A stretch of DNA of 61,830 bases from Pirellulaceae bacterium (GTDB lineage Bacteria; Planctomycetota; Planctomycetia; Pirellulales; Pirellulaceae): contig JAKVCA010000016.1 in assembly GCA_022448315.1 (NCBI GenBank), forward strand, positions 193,461 to 255,290. Direction: 5' to 3'. How positions within the stretch are numbered: the stretch's first letter is position 1; every line of letters starts with the position of its first letter. The notes beneath the pieces were generated by a model. The model did not search any database. It had not been told where the DNA came from and worked only from the letters and a program-made list of their open reading frames with translations. Positions 8,738 to 18,578 of the stretch are shown here, piece after piece. The translations under genes were made by a program, and so were the position numbers.

Positions 8738-11113
8738 CTACATTTGCAGCGCGTAAAGGAGAATGTTGATTCCGATTCGCTGAGCATCGACGGCAGAGTA
8801 CCCCACACATTCCAAGCTGTTTCCGTTCTCAAGAGCACAAGAGAGGTCGTAAGGAGAGAAGACCACGGCAAGACGACCATCGATCCAGAGGCCCTCAAGG
8901 ACGGGGGAGGTTTGGGTTTCACGAAAGGTTGCGACATCATCGGAGGATCTCTCCGGCCGTCGAAGGGAGACCTTTGAAAGATCAAAGCCGCGATAGCGAT
9001 CACTCATCAGCGGGTGGTTATCCGGAATTCGTTCCCACCTTGAACCTGGGATCAAATCCGCAAATTCTTTCCGCAAAGAAGTCGCGAATTCTCGGTTGCC
9101 ACAAATTGCGTCGGCAATGACAAATCCTTGGACCTCATCACTCAGGTAATCCGCCAGAGCCTGGCGTTCCTCGGATGAAAACTTGAAACTGCTTCGGCCG
9201 TGCAAAAAAACGATGGGGAAATTGCCAAGCCGCGGATCATCAGGGGCAATCAGCTGTTTCTTCTGTGAAATCGGCTGTTCGAGCCAACGGCTTGTTGCCT
9301 GCAGCAGATTGCCCCAGGCACGACTGGCTTCGTCAGCGCCACCCTCATGAATCAGTTTGGGTAGTTCAAGGTGGGTTCTTGGTCTCTCATCAGACAGGCT
9401 GGCTTCTGCGATCTGAGGTCGATCGAGTTTTTCCTGCAGATTACGACCGGTGGCGTAGGCCAGCACATTGACACCGAGTTGGACGGACTCTGAGACTTCA
9501 TTTTTTAACGCCGCGGGTAACTCACGTTGAAATACCGGATGCGCAGCTTGCCACGCACAAGCGAGGTTGGCTGGGCAATAGACGATACTGGTTCGGCAGC
9601 ACGCTTGAATTCCAAGCAAGGGGCGGTCGGGTGACGGTTTCACTGCGCGATCTGCAAACCAGATCGGGTGGTTGGCATCCAACGCGGTCAGGGGGCTATC
9701 CGGAAAAAGCTCCGCCATGAGTTTTCGGAAATCTTCATCGAACCCTGCCCCTTCGCAGTCTTCGCTTTGGTTGGCCCAAGCGAAAAGAAAGCCTCCTTGG
9801 GTCACGTAATCTTGAAGGACCTCTTTTTGTTTTGCACTTAAATTCAGCGAGTCCGTACCTGACAATACCAGTACGGGGGACTGCAGCAGGTCGTTCACCG
9901 AAGCCAGGCGGCTGTTGACCGTTTGCCAAGTCAGTTTTTGATCCCACCGTTTTTCCGTTGTTCGGACGAGTTGGTGTAGCCCCTTCGGATTCTGGTCCCA
10001 CTGTCGATCGGTTCCATATTCATATTTGGCCGCAACGACTGGCCAACGACCTTTCGACAGGAAAAGCAGGGCAAACGAGGTTGCAATTTCTCCTTGAGCT
10101 TCAGCGATTTGCGATGCGCCGACCCAGGCCCCAGATACCGGCTGCTGTCTTTGAAGGAGGTAGTCGACACCCTCCCGGTACCAATCGTGGTCACCAAAAA
10201 AACGCCGTCCTGACAGCCGACCTGCGCGTTCAACACCATAAAGGTAGTAGAACAGGTAGTGTTTCCCGACATCGTTGGGGCCAGTGGGATTGAATCGTGC
10301 AGCAAACCGGGTTCCCCAGAATTCAATCGCACGCCGAAGCGCAATTGAATCGTCCTGAGGGCTGCAGCACTGCAGTCGACCGTTGACGACGGGGAGTGTT
10401 TCACCAAGATTTTCTTCAACGATGATCAGCGATGAAATGCCTGCGCAGGTCATACTTCCGGACGGGAGATTTCCCGCAACGTAACCGAAGCCTCCCGACG
10501 AATGTTGTTGATTCAACCAGTACGTCTGAGCGCGTCGCCAAACGTCCTGACTGGTTTCCACACCAACCATCGCGGCCTCGTGCAGTGCAAGCAGGGCAAA
10601 TTGCGTATTGGAATTGTCTGCCCGTTTACTCAGCCGGCTCCGATAGGCCCAGCCTCCCGTCGCTGGACCCTCCGTGATCTGCGCGTTTTCGAGCCAACGG
10701 ACATTTTCTCGGATGATCGCGATATCCCTTTCGGGCGTCGCGTTGCAGAGCGCCATGGTCATCAACGAGGCGGCATAGGTGGACTTGTTGGACCGGTCAA
10801 TTGAGCGAATATAGTCAAGGCTCTTGGAGATGGTCTCGTCGCTGGGAGGAAGGCCAGAGTTAAGTAACGCCAAGGTGCAAAGGGAGGTGACACCTCCTGG
10901 ATGTTCGGGGTACTCGCCCCAACTGCCATTGTCGTTTTGCTGTCGCTTCAGGTAGGCAGTGCCATTGTCAATGGCTTGCCTGACTGCTTTGGCGGTTACC
11001 TGTCCGTAAAGGGGTGTTGGCTGTACGAGGAGGTACCCAAGCAAGATCATTGTGACGAGCGTTAACCTCGAGCACATCACCTGACAAAGTCTGCCAGTCG
11101 ACTTGCGTTTCAT
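8738..11113 (-). CDS. Exported alpha/alpha-toroid (prenyltransferase-like) and DUF4159 fusion protein
   Basis: A 791-residue protein with an N-terminal signal (MILLGYLLVQPTPLYGQ). Residues 40-370 contain repeats of the prenyltransferase/squalene oxidase type (LKRQQNDNGSWGEYPEH; LQRQQPVSGAWVG). The C-terminal half has two segments resembling DUF4159/GATase-like folds: one near 410-560 (LQDYVTQGGFLFAW) and one from about 595 to the end (LADYLSDEVQGFVIAD, then FDLSKVSLRRPE). No DxDD catalytic motif is visible, so terpene cyclisation is unlikely; a structural or binding role is more plausible. It is divergent from the moxR-DUF58-BatA operon, with which such proteins commonly co-occur in planctomycetes. 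Confidence 0.85.
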   Translation of the reverse strand: MKRKSTGRLCQVMCSRLTLVTMILLGYLLVQPTPLYGQVTAKAVRQAIDNGTAYLKRQQNDNGSWGEYPEHPGGVTSLCTLALLNSGLPPSDETISKSLDYIRSIDRSNKSTYAASLMTMALCNATPERDIAIIRENVRWLENAQITEGPATGGWAYRSRLSKRADNSNTQFALLALHEAAMVGVETSQDVWRRAQTYWLNQQHSSGGFGYVAGNLPSGSMTCAGISSLIIVEENLGETLPVVNGRLQCCSPQDDSIALRRAIEFWGTRFAARFNPTGPNDVGKHYLFYYLYGVERAGRLSGRRFFGDHDWYREGVDYLLQRQQPVSGAWVGASQIAEAQGEIATSFALLFLSKGRWPVVAAKYEYGTDRQWDQNPKGLHQLVRTTEKRWDQKLTWQTVNSRLASVNDLLQSPVLVLSGTDSLNLSAKQKEVLQDYVTQGGFLFAWANQSEDCEGAGFDEDFRKLMAELFPDSPLTALDANHPIWFADRAVKPSPDRPLLGIQACCRTSIVYCPANLACAWQAAHPVFQRELPAALKNEVSESVQLGVNVLAYATGRNLQEKLDRPQIAEASLSDERPRTHLELPKLIHEGGADEASRAWGNLLQATSRWLEQPISQKKQLIAPDDPRLGNFPIVFLHGRSSFKFSSEERQALADYLSDEVQGFVIADAICGNREFATSLRKEFADLIPGSRWERIPDNHPLMSDRYRGFDLSKVSLRRPERSSDDVATFRETQTSPVLEGLWIDGRLAVVFSPYDLSCALENGNSLECVGYSAVDAQRIGINILLYALQM

Positions 11114-11446
11114 GGTGCTGGATCCTTATCTAAGTAACCGCTGTCGGTCCCTCGCTGCATGATCAACATATGTTATCTTAGTGAGGTTTACAGGAATTCG
11201 CAGGCCATCGCCAGAGCTTCGGAATCGATAGGGAGGCCCTCGCCCCATGTCACCGAGTTTGAGAGTGTTGGTTTCTGTTGGATGCGAGGTCAAACGTGCG
11301 GTTCCTTCAGCTTCAGCAGTAAGTCGCTTTGTGGTGGAATAGGTTAAACCGCCTTCGGGTGAGATTGAGTACAGGATGTTGAACAGGTGAGCCCGCCTGA
11401 ACCGAGCGGCTCTGCCCGGGTCACGAACAACAGGGAAGAAATCAAG
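11114..11446. other. Divergent intergenic region between toroid-DUF4159 gene and moxR operon
   Basis: This region must hold promoters for both directions. A 10-bp palindrome AACATATGTT lies at 11165-11174. I see no strong -35/-10 pair. An in-frame GTG at 11387 could start moxR 20 codons earlier than the start chosen here. Confidence 0.4.
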
Positions 11447-12475
11447 GTGGCAAGCAAACAACGAAGCCTGGGCGATGTCCTTCAGGAGTTCGCCAATCAG
11501 CGGCGGATCATGCAGCAGGAGCTGCAGAAGGTCATCGTCGGACAGGATGAAGTGATCGAGCAGGTCTTTGCAGCAATTTTTACTCGGGGACATTGCCTTT
11601 TAGAGGGCGTTCCTGGTCTCGCCAAGACGTTGATGGTCAGTACGCTCGCGAAGATCCTCGACGTGGGTTTCAATCGCATCCAATTTACCCCTGACCTGAT
11701 GCCTTCGGATATTACGGGGACGAACGTTCTCGACGAGGATGAGCAGGGAAGAAGGCAGTTCCGTTTTGTCGAGGGGCCGATATTCACCAACATTTTGCTC
11801 GCGGACGAGATCAATCGAACGCCACCAAAAACACAAGCAGCACTCTTGCAGGCCATGCAGGAACGCGAAGTGACGGTGGGGCGGACGACCTATGATCTGC
11901 CCGATCCATTCTTCACCATCGCGACTCAGAACCCCATTGAGCAGGAAGGGACCTACCCGCTGCCGGAAGCTCAGTTGGACCGATTCATGTTCAACATCAT
12001 TGTGGAATACCCCAAGGCTGACGAAGAAGAAAAAATTCTCGCGGCATCCGCCAGAAACGAAAAACCGGAGATCCGAAAAATCCTGTCGGCGAAGGCGATT
12101 GTCAATCTGCAGAAGCTTGTCAATTCTGTAGCCGTCAGCCCCTACGTCATCAAATACGTGGCCCGATTGGTTCGAGCGACCCGGCCGGTTGACGACGCGA
12201 GCCCGGATTTCGTCAAAGAGTTTGTTGATTGGGGGGCAGGTCCCCGAGCGGGACAGTTTCTTATTAACGGTGGAAAGGCTATGGCGGCGATGGACGGTCG
12301 TTTTTCCATTGCTATCAATGACATCAAAAGGGTGGCGATTCCCGTACTGAGGCATCGAGTTTCCTGCAATTTTCAGGCGCAGGCAGAAGGCTTGACGACC
12401 GAGCGTGTGATTCAAAGACTTCTCGAGGAAATTCCTGAACCCGAGGTGGAGAAATTTGCAGAGCCAAAATCCTGA
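11447..12475 (+). CDS. MoxR-family AAA+ ATPase (copy B)
   Basis: About 342 residues from the GTG at 11447. That start is chosen because AGGGAAG precedes it and the N-terminus then matches the length of copy A before VIVGQ; GTG at 11387 is the alternative. Walker A is GVPGLAKT, Walker B ILLADE with INRTPPKTQAALLQAMQE, and sensor 1 ATQNPIE. It is the first gene of the operon moxR-DUF58-BatA-VWA/GATase. The chaperone-type ATPase is expected to act on the DUF58/VWA partners at the inner membrane. Confidence 0.95.
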   Translation: MASKQRSLGDVLQEFANQRRIMQQELQKVIVGQDEVIEQVFAAIFTRGHCLLEGVPGLAKTLMVSTLAKILDVGFNRIQFTPDLMPSDITGTNVLDEDEQGRRQFRFVEGPIFTNILLADEINRTPPKTQAALLQAMQEREVTVGRTTYDLPDPFFTIATQNPIEQEGTYPLPEAQLDRFMFNIIVEYPKADEEEKILAASARNEKPEIRKILSAKAIVNLQKLVNSVAVSPYVIKYVARLVRATRPVDDASPDFVKEFVDWGAGPRAGQFLINGGKAMAAMDGRFSIAINDIKRVAIPVLRHRVSCNFQAQAEGLTTERVIQRLLEEIPEPEVEKFAEPKS

Positions 12476-12485
12476 ACCAACATTG

Positions 12486-12501
12486 CCTGCGCGGACGCAG
12501 G
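12486..12501 (+). other. Intercistronic hairpin after moxR
   Basis: CCTGCG-CGGA-CGCAGG forms a 6-bp perfect stem with a 4-base loop, 11 bases after the moxR stop. There is no T-tract, so it is more likely an mRNA-processing or stabilising element than a terminator. Confidence 0.35.
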
Positions 12502-12641
12502 TGGGAACGAGGTTGGGATGACGAGCCGCTGACACTGCAACTTTGTACTGGGATGAACATCGTACTTGGATGCTGTGAGGTTGATTCTTGGGGTGGTCGG
12601 TCTGGCCAGCAGGCCCGACGCCCCTTACTGGGTTGGGTTGC

Positions 12642-13541
12642 ATGATGTCGAGCGTGGAAAAATATTTAAAGCCGGAAGTGATCAATCAGATCAAGAGGCT
12701 CGATCTACGCGCGAAGTTCGTCGTTAAAGGCTTCATGCAGGGCCTGCATCGCAGCCCATTTCACGGTTTTTCGGTCGAGTTTAGCGAGCACCGTAAGTAT
12801 TCGACGGGAGACGATCCCAAAGATATTGACTGGTTGGTTTTCGCGAAGACCGACAAGTACTACGTCAAAAAGTTCGAGGCAGAGACCAACCTTGTTGGCT
12901 ATCTCGTGATGGATCTTAGCAAGTCGATGGGATACACCTACCGGCAGGATCTGACAAAATTCGATTATGCAGTCTGCCTTGCCGCTTCGCTCTGTTATCT
13001 GATGATTGGTCAGCAGGATCCCGTGGGTCTGTTGACCTTTGATGAGAGGATTCGGGAGAGTCTCCCGCCTAAATCCAAACGCAGCCATTTGGGCAGCCTG
13101 CTCAGTCTTCTGGCCAAGATTAAGCCGACCGGGCAAACCGATTTGTCTCACAGCCTGCAACAGATTGCAGCCATGTTACGACAAAGAAGTCTTGTGATGA
13201 TTTTTTCCGATCTCCTTGTTGATCCCGAAACCGTCATCCCTGCACTACACCGATTGCGCCATCCAGGCCATGACGTCATCCTGTTTCATGTCCTCGATGA
13301 AGCGGAAGTCAATTTTCCTTTTCAGGGGATGTGTGAATTCGAAGATCCTGAGTCAGGCCAAACGGTCAAAGTCGATGCGGACAACTTCCGCGGCGAATAC
13401 CAAAGCCAGATTGACGAGTTTCGTGACGTCTACCGCGAAGCCTGTGCGGCAGCTGGTGTGGACTACGTGGCTTTGGATACGAGTATGCAATTCGATCACG
13501 CGCTGCTCGAATATTTAAACAGTCGTCAAGCCAGGTTTTAG
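12642..13541 (+). CDS. DUF58 domain protein (full length)
   Basis: 299 residues from the first of two adjacent ATGs (12642/12645). DUF58 features: HRSPFHGFSVEFSEHRKYSTGDD, then KDIDWLVFAKTDKYYVKKFEAETN, then a VWA-type start VMDLSKSMGY (DxSxS metal site). It ends with SRQARF and is followed 3 bp later by the BatA gene. The complete copy shows what the truncated paralog at 1-313 should look like. It probably acts as the MoxR partner. Confidence 0.93.
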   Translation: MMSSVEKYLKPEVINQIKRLDLRAKFVVKGFMQGLHRSPFHGFSVEFSEHRKYSTGDDPKDIDWLVFAKTDKYYVKKFEAETNLVGYLVMDLSKSMGYTYRQDLTKFDYAVCLAASLCYLMIGQQDPVGLLTFDERIRESLPPKSKRSHLGSLLSLLAKIKPTGQTDLSHSLQQIAAMLRQRSLVMIFSDLLVDPETVIPALHRLRHPGHDVILFHVLDEAEVNFPFQGMCEFEDPESGQTVKVDADNFRGEYQSQIDEFRDVYREACAAAGVDYVALDTSMQFDHALLEYLNSRQARF

Positions 13542-13544
13542 CGG

Positions 13545-16004
13545 ATGGTTTTTGGAAACCTTTGGATGTTGGTTGTTGGCGGCAGTTTTGTAGCCGTCCC
13601 CATCCTGTTGCATTTGATCATGCAGCAGAAGCCCAAGCCGATGCTCTTTCCGGCCGTCCGATTTTTACGCGAGACCTTCGCTTCAAATCAGCGGCGCCTC
13701 AAGCTGAAGCAGTGGGTACTGCTACTGCTGCGGGCCCTTGTCATCGTTTGGCTTGCCGCGGCCTTGGCCCAGCCCAGTGTGGCCGCGTTCCTTGCTTCGG
13801 AGTGGATTGCGGGAGCCGCCTTGTTGCTGATTGCCTTGTTGTTACTCGGAGTGTTCACCGCACTTCTACTCACGCAGAGACCCGTTAACCGATTGTTGGC
13901 GGGAGTCTTAGCGATCAGCTTTCTGCTTTGTCTTGTTGGAGGAGGATGGACGATCCTCGCCGCCCGACATCAAAGCCAAAATGTGGTTCTCGCCGCTGGA
14001 GATGGCCCCGTTGCGGCCGTCTTTTTGATCGATACGGCTCCGCGCATGTCGTTGAGGCAAGCGAATCAAACGCGACTTGAACGTGCTCAGGAAATTGGGG
14101 ATTGGTTACTCAAACGCCTGCCGACCGACAGCGATGTCGCGGTGTGTTCGACGGGACAGCCACAAATTTTTTTCGCTGTCGATCTGGCAGCCGCACGCCA
14201 GCAGTTGTCGACGATGGAAACAGGTTTCATCAATCGGTCCATGCCTGCCCGACTCGCGGAGTGTCTGGATCTGCTAGAAGAATCAGATCTGCCGCAGCAG
14301 GAACTCTATGTGTTCACTGATTCTTCTCAGCAATCCTGGCCAGAAGGGCCCGGTCTCGACAGGGTTTTGGATCGCTTTCGAGAATCCTCAATCAGCCTCT
14401 ACATTGTCGATGTCGCGGCGGATACCGTTGAAAATGTCTCTTTGTTAAAGCCCACTTTGTCACGAGAAATACTCGCGCAACAGGGTATGTTGGAAGTGGA
14501 AGCGGAGGCTCGGTTAGTGGGGCCTGCCCGAAAGTGCAAGATTGTCATGGAACTCGAGCAGCCTGAGCCCACACGACCTGTGAGGCGTGACGGGGAAACG
14601 CTTTTGCCGGATCGATTCTGGACAAGGGAGTCAATGGTATCGCTTGCTGAGGGCGGCAGCGAGAAGGTCGAGTTTCAGTTTCCGGATTTGCCACCGGGAG
14701 TCCATCATGGTGTGATCCGAATCGAATCGCCCGACGCTCTGGATTTCGACAATCGACGTTTTTTTACCATCCAGGTAAGGCCGGCGTGGCGGGCCCTTGT
14801 CTTGACCGGACCTGGCGTGAATTCAGGCATTTTGACGCAGGCCATTGCGCCTGACGGCGAGCGGCAGGCGGGCCGTGCGCTCTTTGATTTTGTGGTGCGA
14901 CCTCAAGAGCAGATGACTGTTGAACCCATTCAGGAGTTCGATGCTCTTTTTCTGCTGGACCCCGGGCCGATGGAGGCCTCTGCGTGGGAACTGTTGGCAG
15001 AGTATGCCCGTGAGGGGGGAGGCCTCTGTGTCTTTCTAGGCCCGAACGCGGTTCAGAGATCTCGCCCCACTTTAGGCGTGCAATCGCCGGAGAGTTCATT
15101 TCTGTCCGAGTCGGCGAAGCGACTTCTGGGAGGGGAGCTGACGGAGGTATGGAGGGCTCGGGACGAAGGTGTCTGGCTTGAGCCCTCGAATCTGAGCCAT
15201 CCGATCTTGTCGCCGTTCCGAGGACGCGAAACGAGCACACCATGGCGGCAGTTTCCTGTTCAAAGGCACTGGGGCTTCCAAGTCGATGTCAGTCCAGAGG
15301 GTGATGCCGAATCGATCGTTTCACCAGCAGAAGTTGTGATGCGTTTTAGTGACGGGATGCCTGCGATTCTGCAAAGTAAACTCGGTAACGGAAAAGTGGT
15401 CGTCTGGACCACCCCGATTACTGAAATGGAGCAGGACGAAAAACGCATTCGTTGGAATTCTTTGACGATCGGTCAGTGTTGGCCCTACTTTCTCCTCGTC
15501 AACCAACTGGCGGACGAATTGGTATCCGAGCCCATTGCAAGTTTGAATTACTTGGTGGCGCAACCAGCAGCGATGCCTTATCGGGCCAGTGAGGATCCGG
15601 AAACACTGCAGTTGTTCCCTCCACGCAATGAAGATCCCCAGAAAATTCGACCCGTCGAGGGAATGTGGCGGGTTCGTTTCACCGAAACGCCGGGCCAGTA
15701 CCGGCTCAAAGGCGATCGTGATGGCCCGGTAAGTCTTGGGTTCAGCGCGAATGTTGCGGATTCAGAAAGTGATCTGCGGAAGATCTCCAAAACATCCTGG
15801 GACGATTGGTTTGGAGAATCAGGATATCAGATGGCAAGCGATGCCGAGGAGATTGTGCGGCAGCAGGGTACGACGCGTCGTGGGCAGTCCTTTTATCCAA
15901 TTCTCATGAGCTTGTTGCCCCTGCTGTTGGGTCTTGAATTTTTGTTGGGTAACCGCTTCTATGCGGGACAGACTTCCTCGGGACGTCGGGGAGGAGTCGC
16001 GTGA
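13545..16004 (+). CDS. BatA/aerotolerance-type membrane protein with degenerate VWA region
   Basis: The 819-residue protein opens with a BatA domain: a first membrane segment (LWMLVVGGSFVAVPILLHLI), KPMLFPAVRFLRE, then a second segment (WVLLLLRALVIVWLAAALAQP). Two more segments follow near 85-135. A VWA-like region near 150-290 starts AVFLIDTAPRMS, where the metal site departs from DxSxS. A large extracytoplasmic beta-rich and GATase-like part leads to a last segment (LMSLLPLLLGLEFLLGN). It sits 3 bp after DUF58 and overlaps the next gene by 4 bp. Presumed envelope complex with MoxR/DUF58. Confidence 0.88.
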   Translation: MVFGNLWMLVVGGSFVAVPILLHLIMQQKPKPMLFPAVRFLRETFASNQRRLKLKQWVLLLLRALVIVWLAAALAQPSVAAFLASEWIAGAALLLIALLLLGVFTALLLTQRPVNRLLAGVLAISFLLCLVGGGWTILAARHQSQNVVLAAGDGPVAAVFLIDTAPRMSLRQANQTRLERAQEIGDWLLKRLPTDSDVAVCSTGQPQIFFAVDLAAARQQLSTMETGFINRSMPARLAECLDLLEESDLPQQELYVFTDSSQQSWPEGPGLDRVLDRFRESSISLYIVDVAADTVENVSLLKPTLSREILAQQGMLEVEAEARLVGPARKCKIVMELEQPEPTRPVRRDGETLLPDRFWTRESMVSLAEGGSEKVEFQFPDLPPGVHHGVIRIESPDALDFDNRRFFTIQVRPAWRALVLTGPGVNSGILTQAIAPDGERQAGRALFDFVVRPQEQMTVEPIQEFDALFLLDPGPMEASAWELLAEYAREGGGLCVFLGPNAVQRSRPTLGVQSPESSFLSESAKRLLGGELTEVWRARDEGVWLEPSNLSHPILSPFRGRETSTPWRQFPVQRHWGFQVDVSPEGDAESIVSPAEVVMRFSDGMPAILQSKLGNGKVVVWTTPITEMEQDEKRIRWNSLTIGQCWPYFLLVNQLADELVSEPIASLNYLVAQPAAMPYRASEDPETLQLFPPRNEDPQKIRPVEGMWRVRFTETPGQYRLKGDRDGPVSLGFSANVADSESDLRKISKTSWDDWFGESGYQMASDAEEIVRQQGTTRRGQSFYPILMSLLPLLLGLEFLLGNRFYAGQTSSGRRGGVA

Positions 16005-18271
16005 CGCAATGGACCTTTGAGCCGGTGATGAGCTGGCTGGCGATTGTGCTGGTCGTGGGTGTCCTCGCAGGCCTGCTTTTTATCCGTCCTAACTACCGGA
16101 CGCTTTCACGTTTTCAATTGCAAACGTTGTCGCTTCTTCGCCTCATAACAATTGTCATTTTAACCGTAGGTTTGGTTCGGCCCGGTTGTGTACGGATGAT
16201 TGAGAGGCCCCAGAAAGTGGTCTTGCCAATACTCATTGATATGACTCGCAGCATGGAGCTGCCTCTTGAAGGTCTTGGCGTGACACGGTGGCAAAAACTT
16301 ACGGAAAGCCTTCAAGCATCACGTCCGGGATTGGAAAAACTGGCTGAGCAATACGACCTGCAGTTTTTTGGCTTCGATAGTGAACTGGTTGCGTTGAGTT
16401 CATCCGCTGGCTGGCCGGCATTGCCCGATGGTCCAGTGGGAGCGCAGTCGGATTATGGTTTCGCCCTTGGGCAAGTGACGGAGCGACTCCGTGGCGAACG
16501 CATTGCCGGCTGCATGATTTTGGGAGATGGTGTTCAGAATACGGACTTTCCAAAGGTGGAACTGCCAAGAGCGATTCGTGAGTTTTCCCAGCTGCAAGCC
16601 CCGCTTTTTGCGGTGCCTTTTGGGCAGGCAGCGGAAGGCGATCAGGTAGCGGATATTGCAGTGACCAATCTGCCTGATCAGTTTGCGGTGTTTGTAAAGA
16701 ATGAAATCGAGATTCAAGGAGTAGTCGAAGTTCGCGGCTTTGTGAATCAGGAAATTCCCGTACAACTCGTTCGTGTTGACCGGACGGGACGAGAGGAGTT
16801 GCTTCAGACAAAAGTCATTGTGGCCCGCCAAGGCGACGAACGCATTCCCGTGGACATGACCTACACTCCTTCTGAGGCCGGGGACTATCGCCTGATCCTA
16901 AGGGCTGAACCGCAGTCGAGAGAACTGGTGGTTCAAAATAATGAGCTGCCCGCATTTTTGACCGTCTATGAAGGAGGCTTACGGGTTCTCTATCTCGAGA
17001 GCGAATTGAATTACGAACAGAAGTACCTTCGGCGCAGCCTTGCCGCCTCACAGGATCTCGAGGTTGACTTTGTCTGGATCGACCAGCGCGATCGCAGTCG
17101 TTGGCCGGTCGATCTGGTCAACCAAATCAATGATCCCCAATACGACGTGTTCATTCTCGGAGATATTGATTCCAGAGCGTTGCACGAACCCGGTAATTTT
17201 GAGCAGAACTTGAACGCTCTGGCAAAACGGGTTGAGCAGGGGAAGGGCTTAATCATGTTGGGGGGCGAACACAGTTTCGGCCCCGGTAGGTATCACTCAA
17301 CGCCATTGTCCGACTTATTGCCCATTCAAATGCAGGCTTATGAAGCTCAGGACTTCAACGCCCCGGTGAATCATTCCCTTCACTTGGAGCGTGAGTTGAC
17401 GCTCCGACCGGCAGCCTCGCACTACCTGACTCGCCTCGCCGGAGAAGAGGAGAGCGTCTGGGGGAAACTGCCTCCGCTGCTTGGGGCGAATCGATTTACT
17501 GGAGTGAAACCTCGAACGCAGATTCTTTTGGAGACGGAGAGAGGAGAGCCCATTTTGGTCGTGGGAACAGTTGGGGGGCGTGTGATTGCGTTTGCTGGGG
17601 ACAGTACTTGGAGGTGGTTTACCCTCGGTGACAGTCAGTTCCATCGGCGTTTCTGGCGACAAATGGTCCTTTGGGCGGCAGGCTTGGATGGGATCAACCG
17701 GGATGATGTTGTGATTGAGTTACCCCAACGTCGCTATGCTCAGGGGAGCCCGTTAAGGTTTACGGTTGCCGCAAGACAGCCCGGTGGTCAACCCTTCACC
17801 AACGCTGAATTCACCGTCGACCTTTTAAAACCAGACGGTCAACAACGATCGGTGATCGTGTCCGATCAGGGTGATGTTCGGGAAGTGAGTCTCCCTGAAG
17901 GAACGCTCGATCAAACCGGGATCTATACGATTCAAGTTGCGGCAACGGACGGGCAAAAGGCCCTCGGAGAGGCTCGTCTTGAATTTGTGGTTTTCGATTC
18001 AGACTCGGAAAAGTCCCAAGCGACGGCGAGCCCAGAGAGCCTTCGGCGGATGGTCTTGCCGACCGGTGATTTCGGTGGAAAACTGGTTGCGCCAGATGGA
18101 CTTGCGGCTCATCTCGAGGATTTGGTTTCGCGGCCAGCTCAACTGTCCATTGAGGTCCCTAAAAAGACCATGCTTGGAGAGACTTTTCTGGATGCGTTGG
18201 TCTTCCTGTCGATCTTTGTGAGTGTCTTGGGCAGTGAGTGGTACCTGCGGAAGAAATGGGGCTTGGTCTAA
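16001..18271 (+). CDS. VWA and glutamine-amidotransferase-like membrane protein
   Basis: 756 residues from a GTG that overlaps the previous stop (GTGA). Two N-terminal membrane segments are followed by a VWA domain with PILIDMTRSMEL (DxTxS site). A GATase1-like domain near 320-430 contains GLIMLGGEHSFGPGRY and LLPIQM, a common arrangement in planctomycetal operons of this kind. One membrane segment lies at the C-terminus (FLDALVFLSIFVSVLGSEWYL). It is the last gene of the moxR operon. I infer a membrane partner of MoxR. Confidence 0.88.
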   Translation: MTQWTFEPVMSWLAIVLVVGVLAGLLFIRPNYRTLSRFQLQTLSLLRLITIVILTVGLVRPGCVRMIERPQKVVLPILIDMTRSMELPLEGLGVTRWQKLTESLQASRPGLEKLAEQYDLQFFGFDSELVALSSSAGWPALPDGPVGAQSDYGFALGQVTERLRGERIAGCMILGDGVQNTDFPKVELPRAIREFSQLQAPLFAVPFGQAAEGDQVADIAVTNLPDQFAVFVKNEIEIQGVVEVRGFVNQEIPVQLVRVDRTGREELLQTKVIVARQGDERIPVDMTYTPSEAGDYRLILRAEPQSRELVVQNNELPAFLTVYEGGLRVLYLESELNYEQKYLRRSLAASQDLEVDFVWIDQRDRSRWPVDLVNQINDPQYDVFILGDIDSRALHEPGNFEQNLNALAKRVEQGKGLIMLGGEHSFGPGRYHSTPLSDLLPIQMQAYEAQDFNAPVNHSLHLERELTLRPAASHYLTRLAGEEESVWGKLPPLLGANRFTGVKPRTQILLETERGEPILVVGTVGGRVIAFAGDSTWRWFTLGDSQFHRRFWRQMVLWAAGLDGINRDDVVIELPQRRYAQGSPLRFTVAARQPGGQPFTNAEFTVDLLKPDGQQRSVIVSDQGDVREVSLPEGTLDQTGIYTIQVAATDGQKALGEARLEFVVFDSDSEKSQATASPESLRRMVLPTGDFGGKLVAPDGLAAHLEDLVSRPAQLSIEVPKKTMLGETFLDALVFLSIFVSVLGSEWYLRKKWGLV

Positions 18272-18282
18272 CGCGATATCTG

Positions 18283-18318
18283 ATGCATCGTCTAATGCAT
18301 CGTCTAATGCTTCGTCTT
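18283..18318. repeat. 12-bp tandem repeat, three copies
   Basis: The unit ATGCATCGTCTA is repeated at 18283, 18295 and, with two changes, 18307. It starts 12 bp after the VWA/GATase stop. The rest of the gap 18319-18578 shows no gene or recognisable signal. Confidence 0.85.
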
Positions 18319-18578
18319 TAACCAACGGTTTGCATGGTTGCAGAGTGTGGTGGGCCAAAATCTTGTGGGTCTCTCATGTTGACGGCGAGGGTTACGCGGC
18401 CATTCAGTTGATGGTCAAGGTCGGCGATGCTAACATTCGACTGACACTCTGAGTTCACACGTTTTCCCTCAGGCAAGCGCACGGAAAACCGGCAAGCCAC
18501 AATGAACGTCTGATGGCATTGGGCGGAGAACAGGTGTGGTTAAGCGATTGTCCGACTTATTGGTTTTACAGGTGTTTC

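Noticed and set aside
8738-11113. Squalene-hopene cyclase
   Set aside because: Toroid repeats are present but no DxDD motif, and an exported DUF4159 fusion is not a cyclase architecture.
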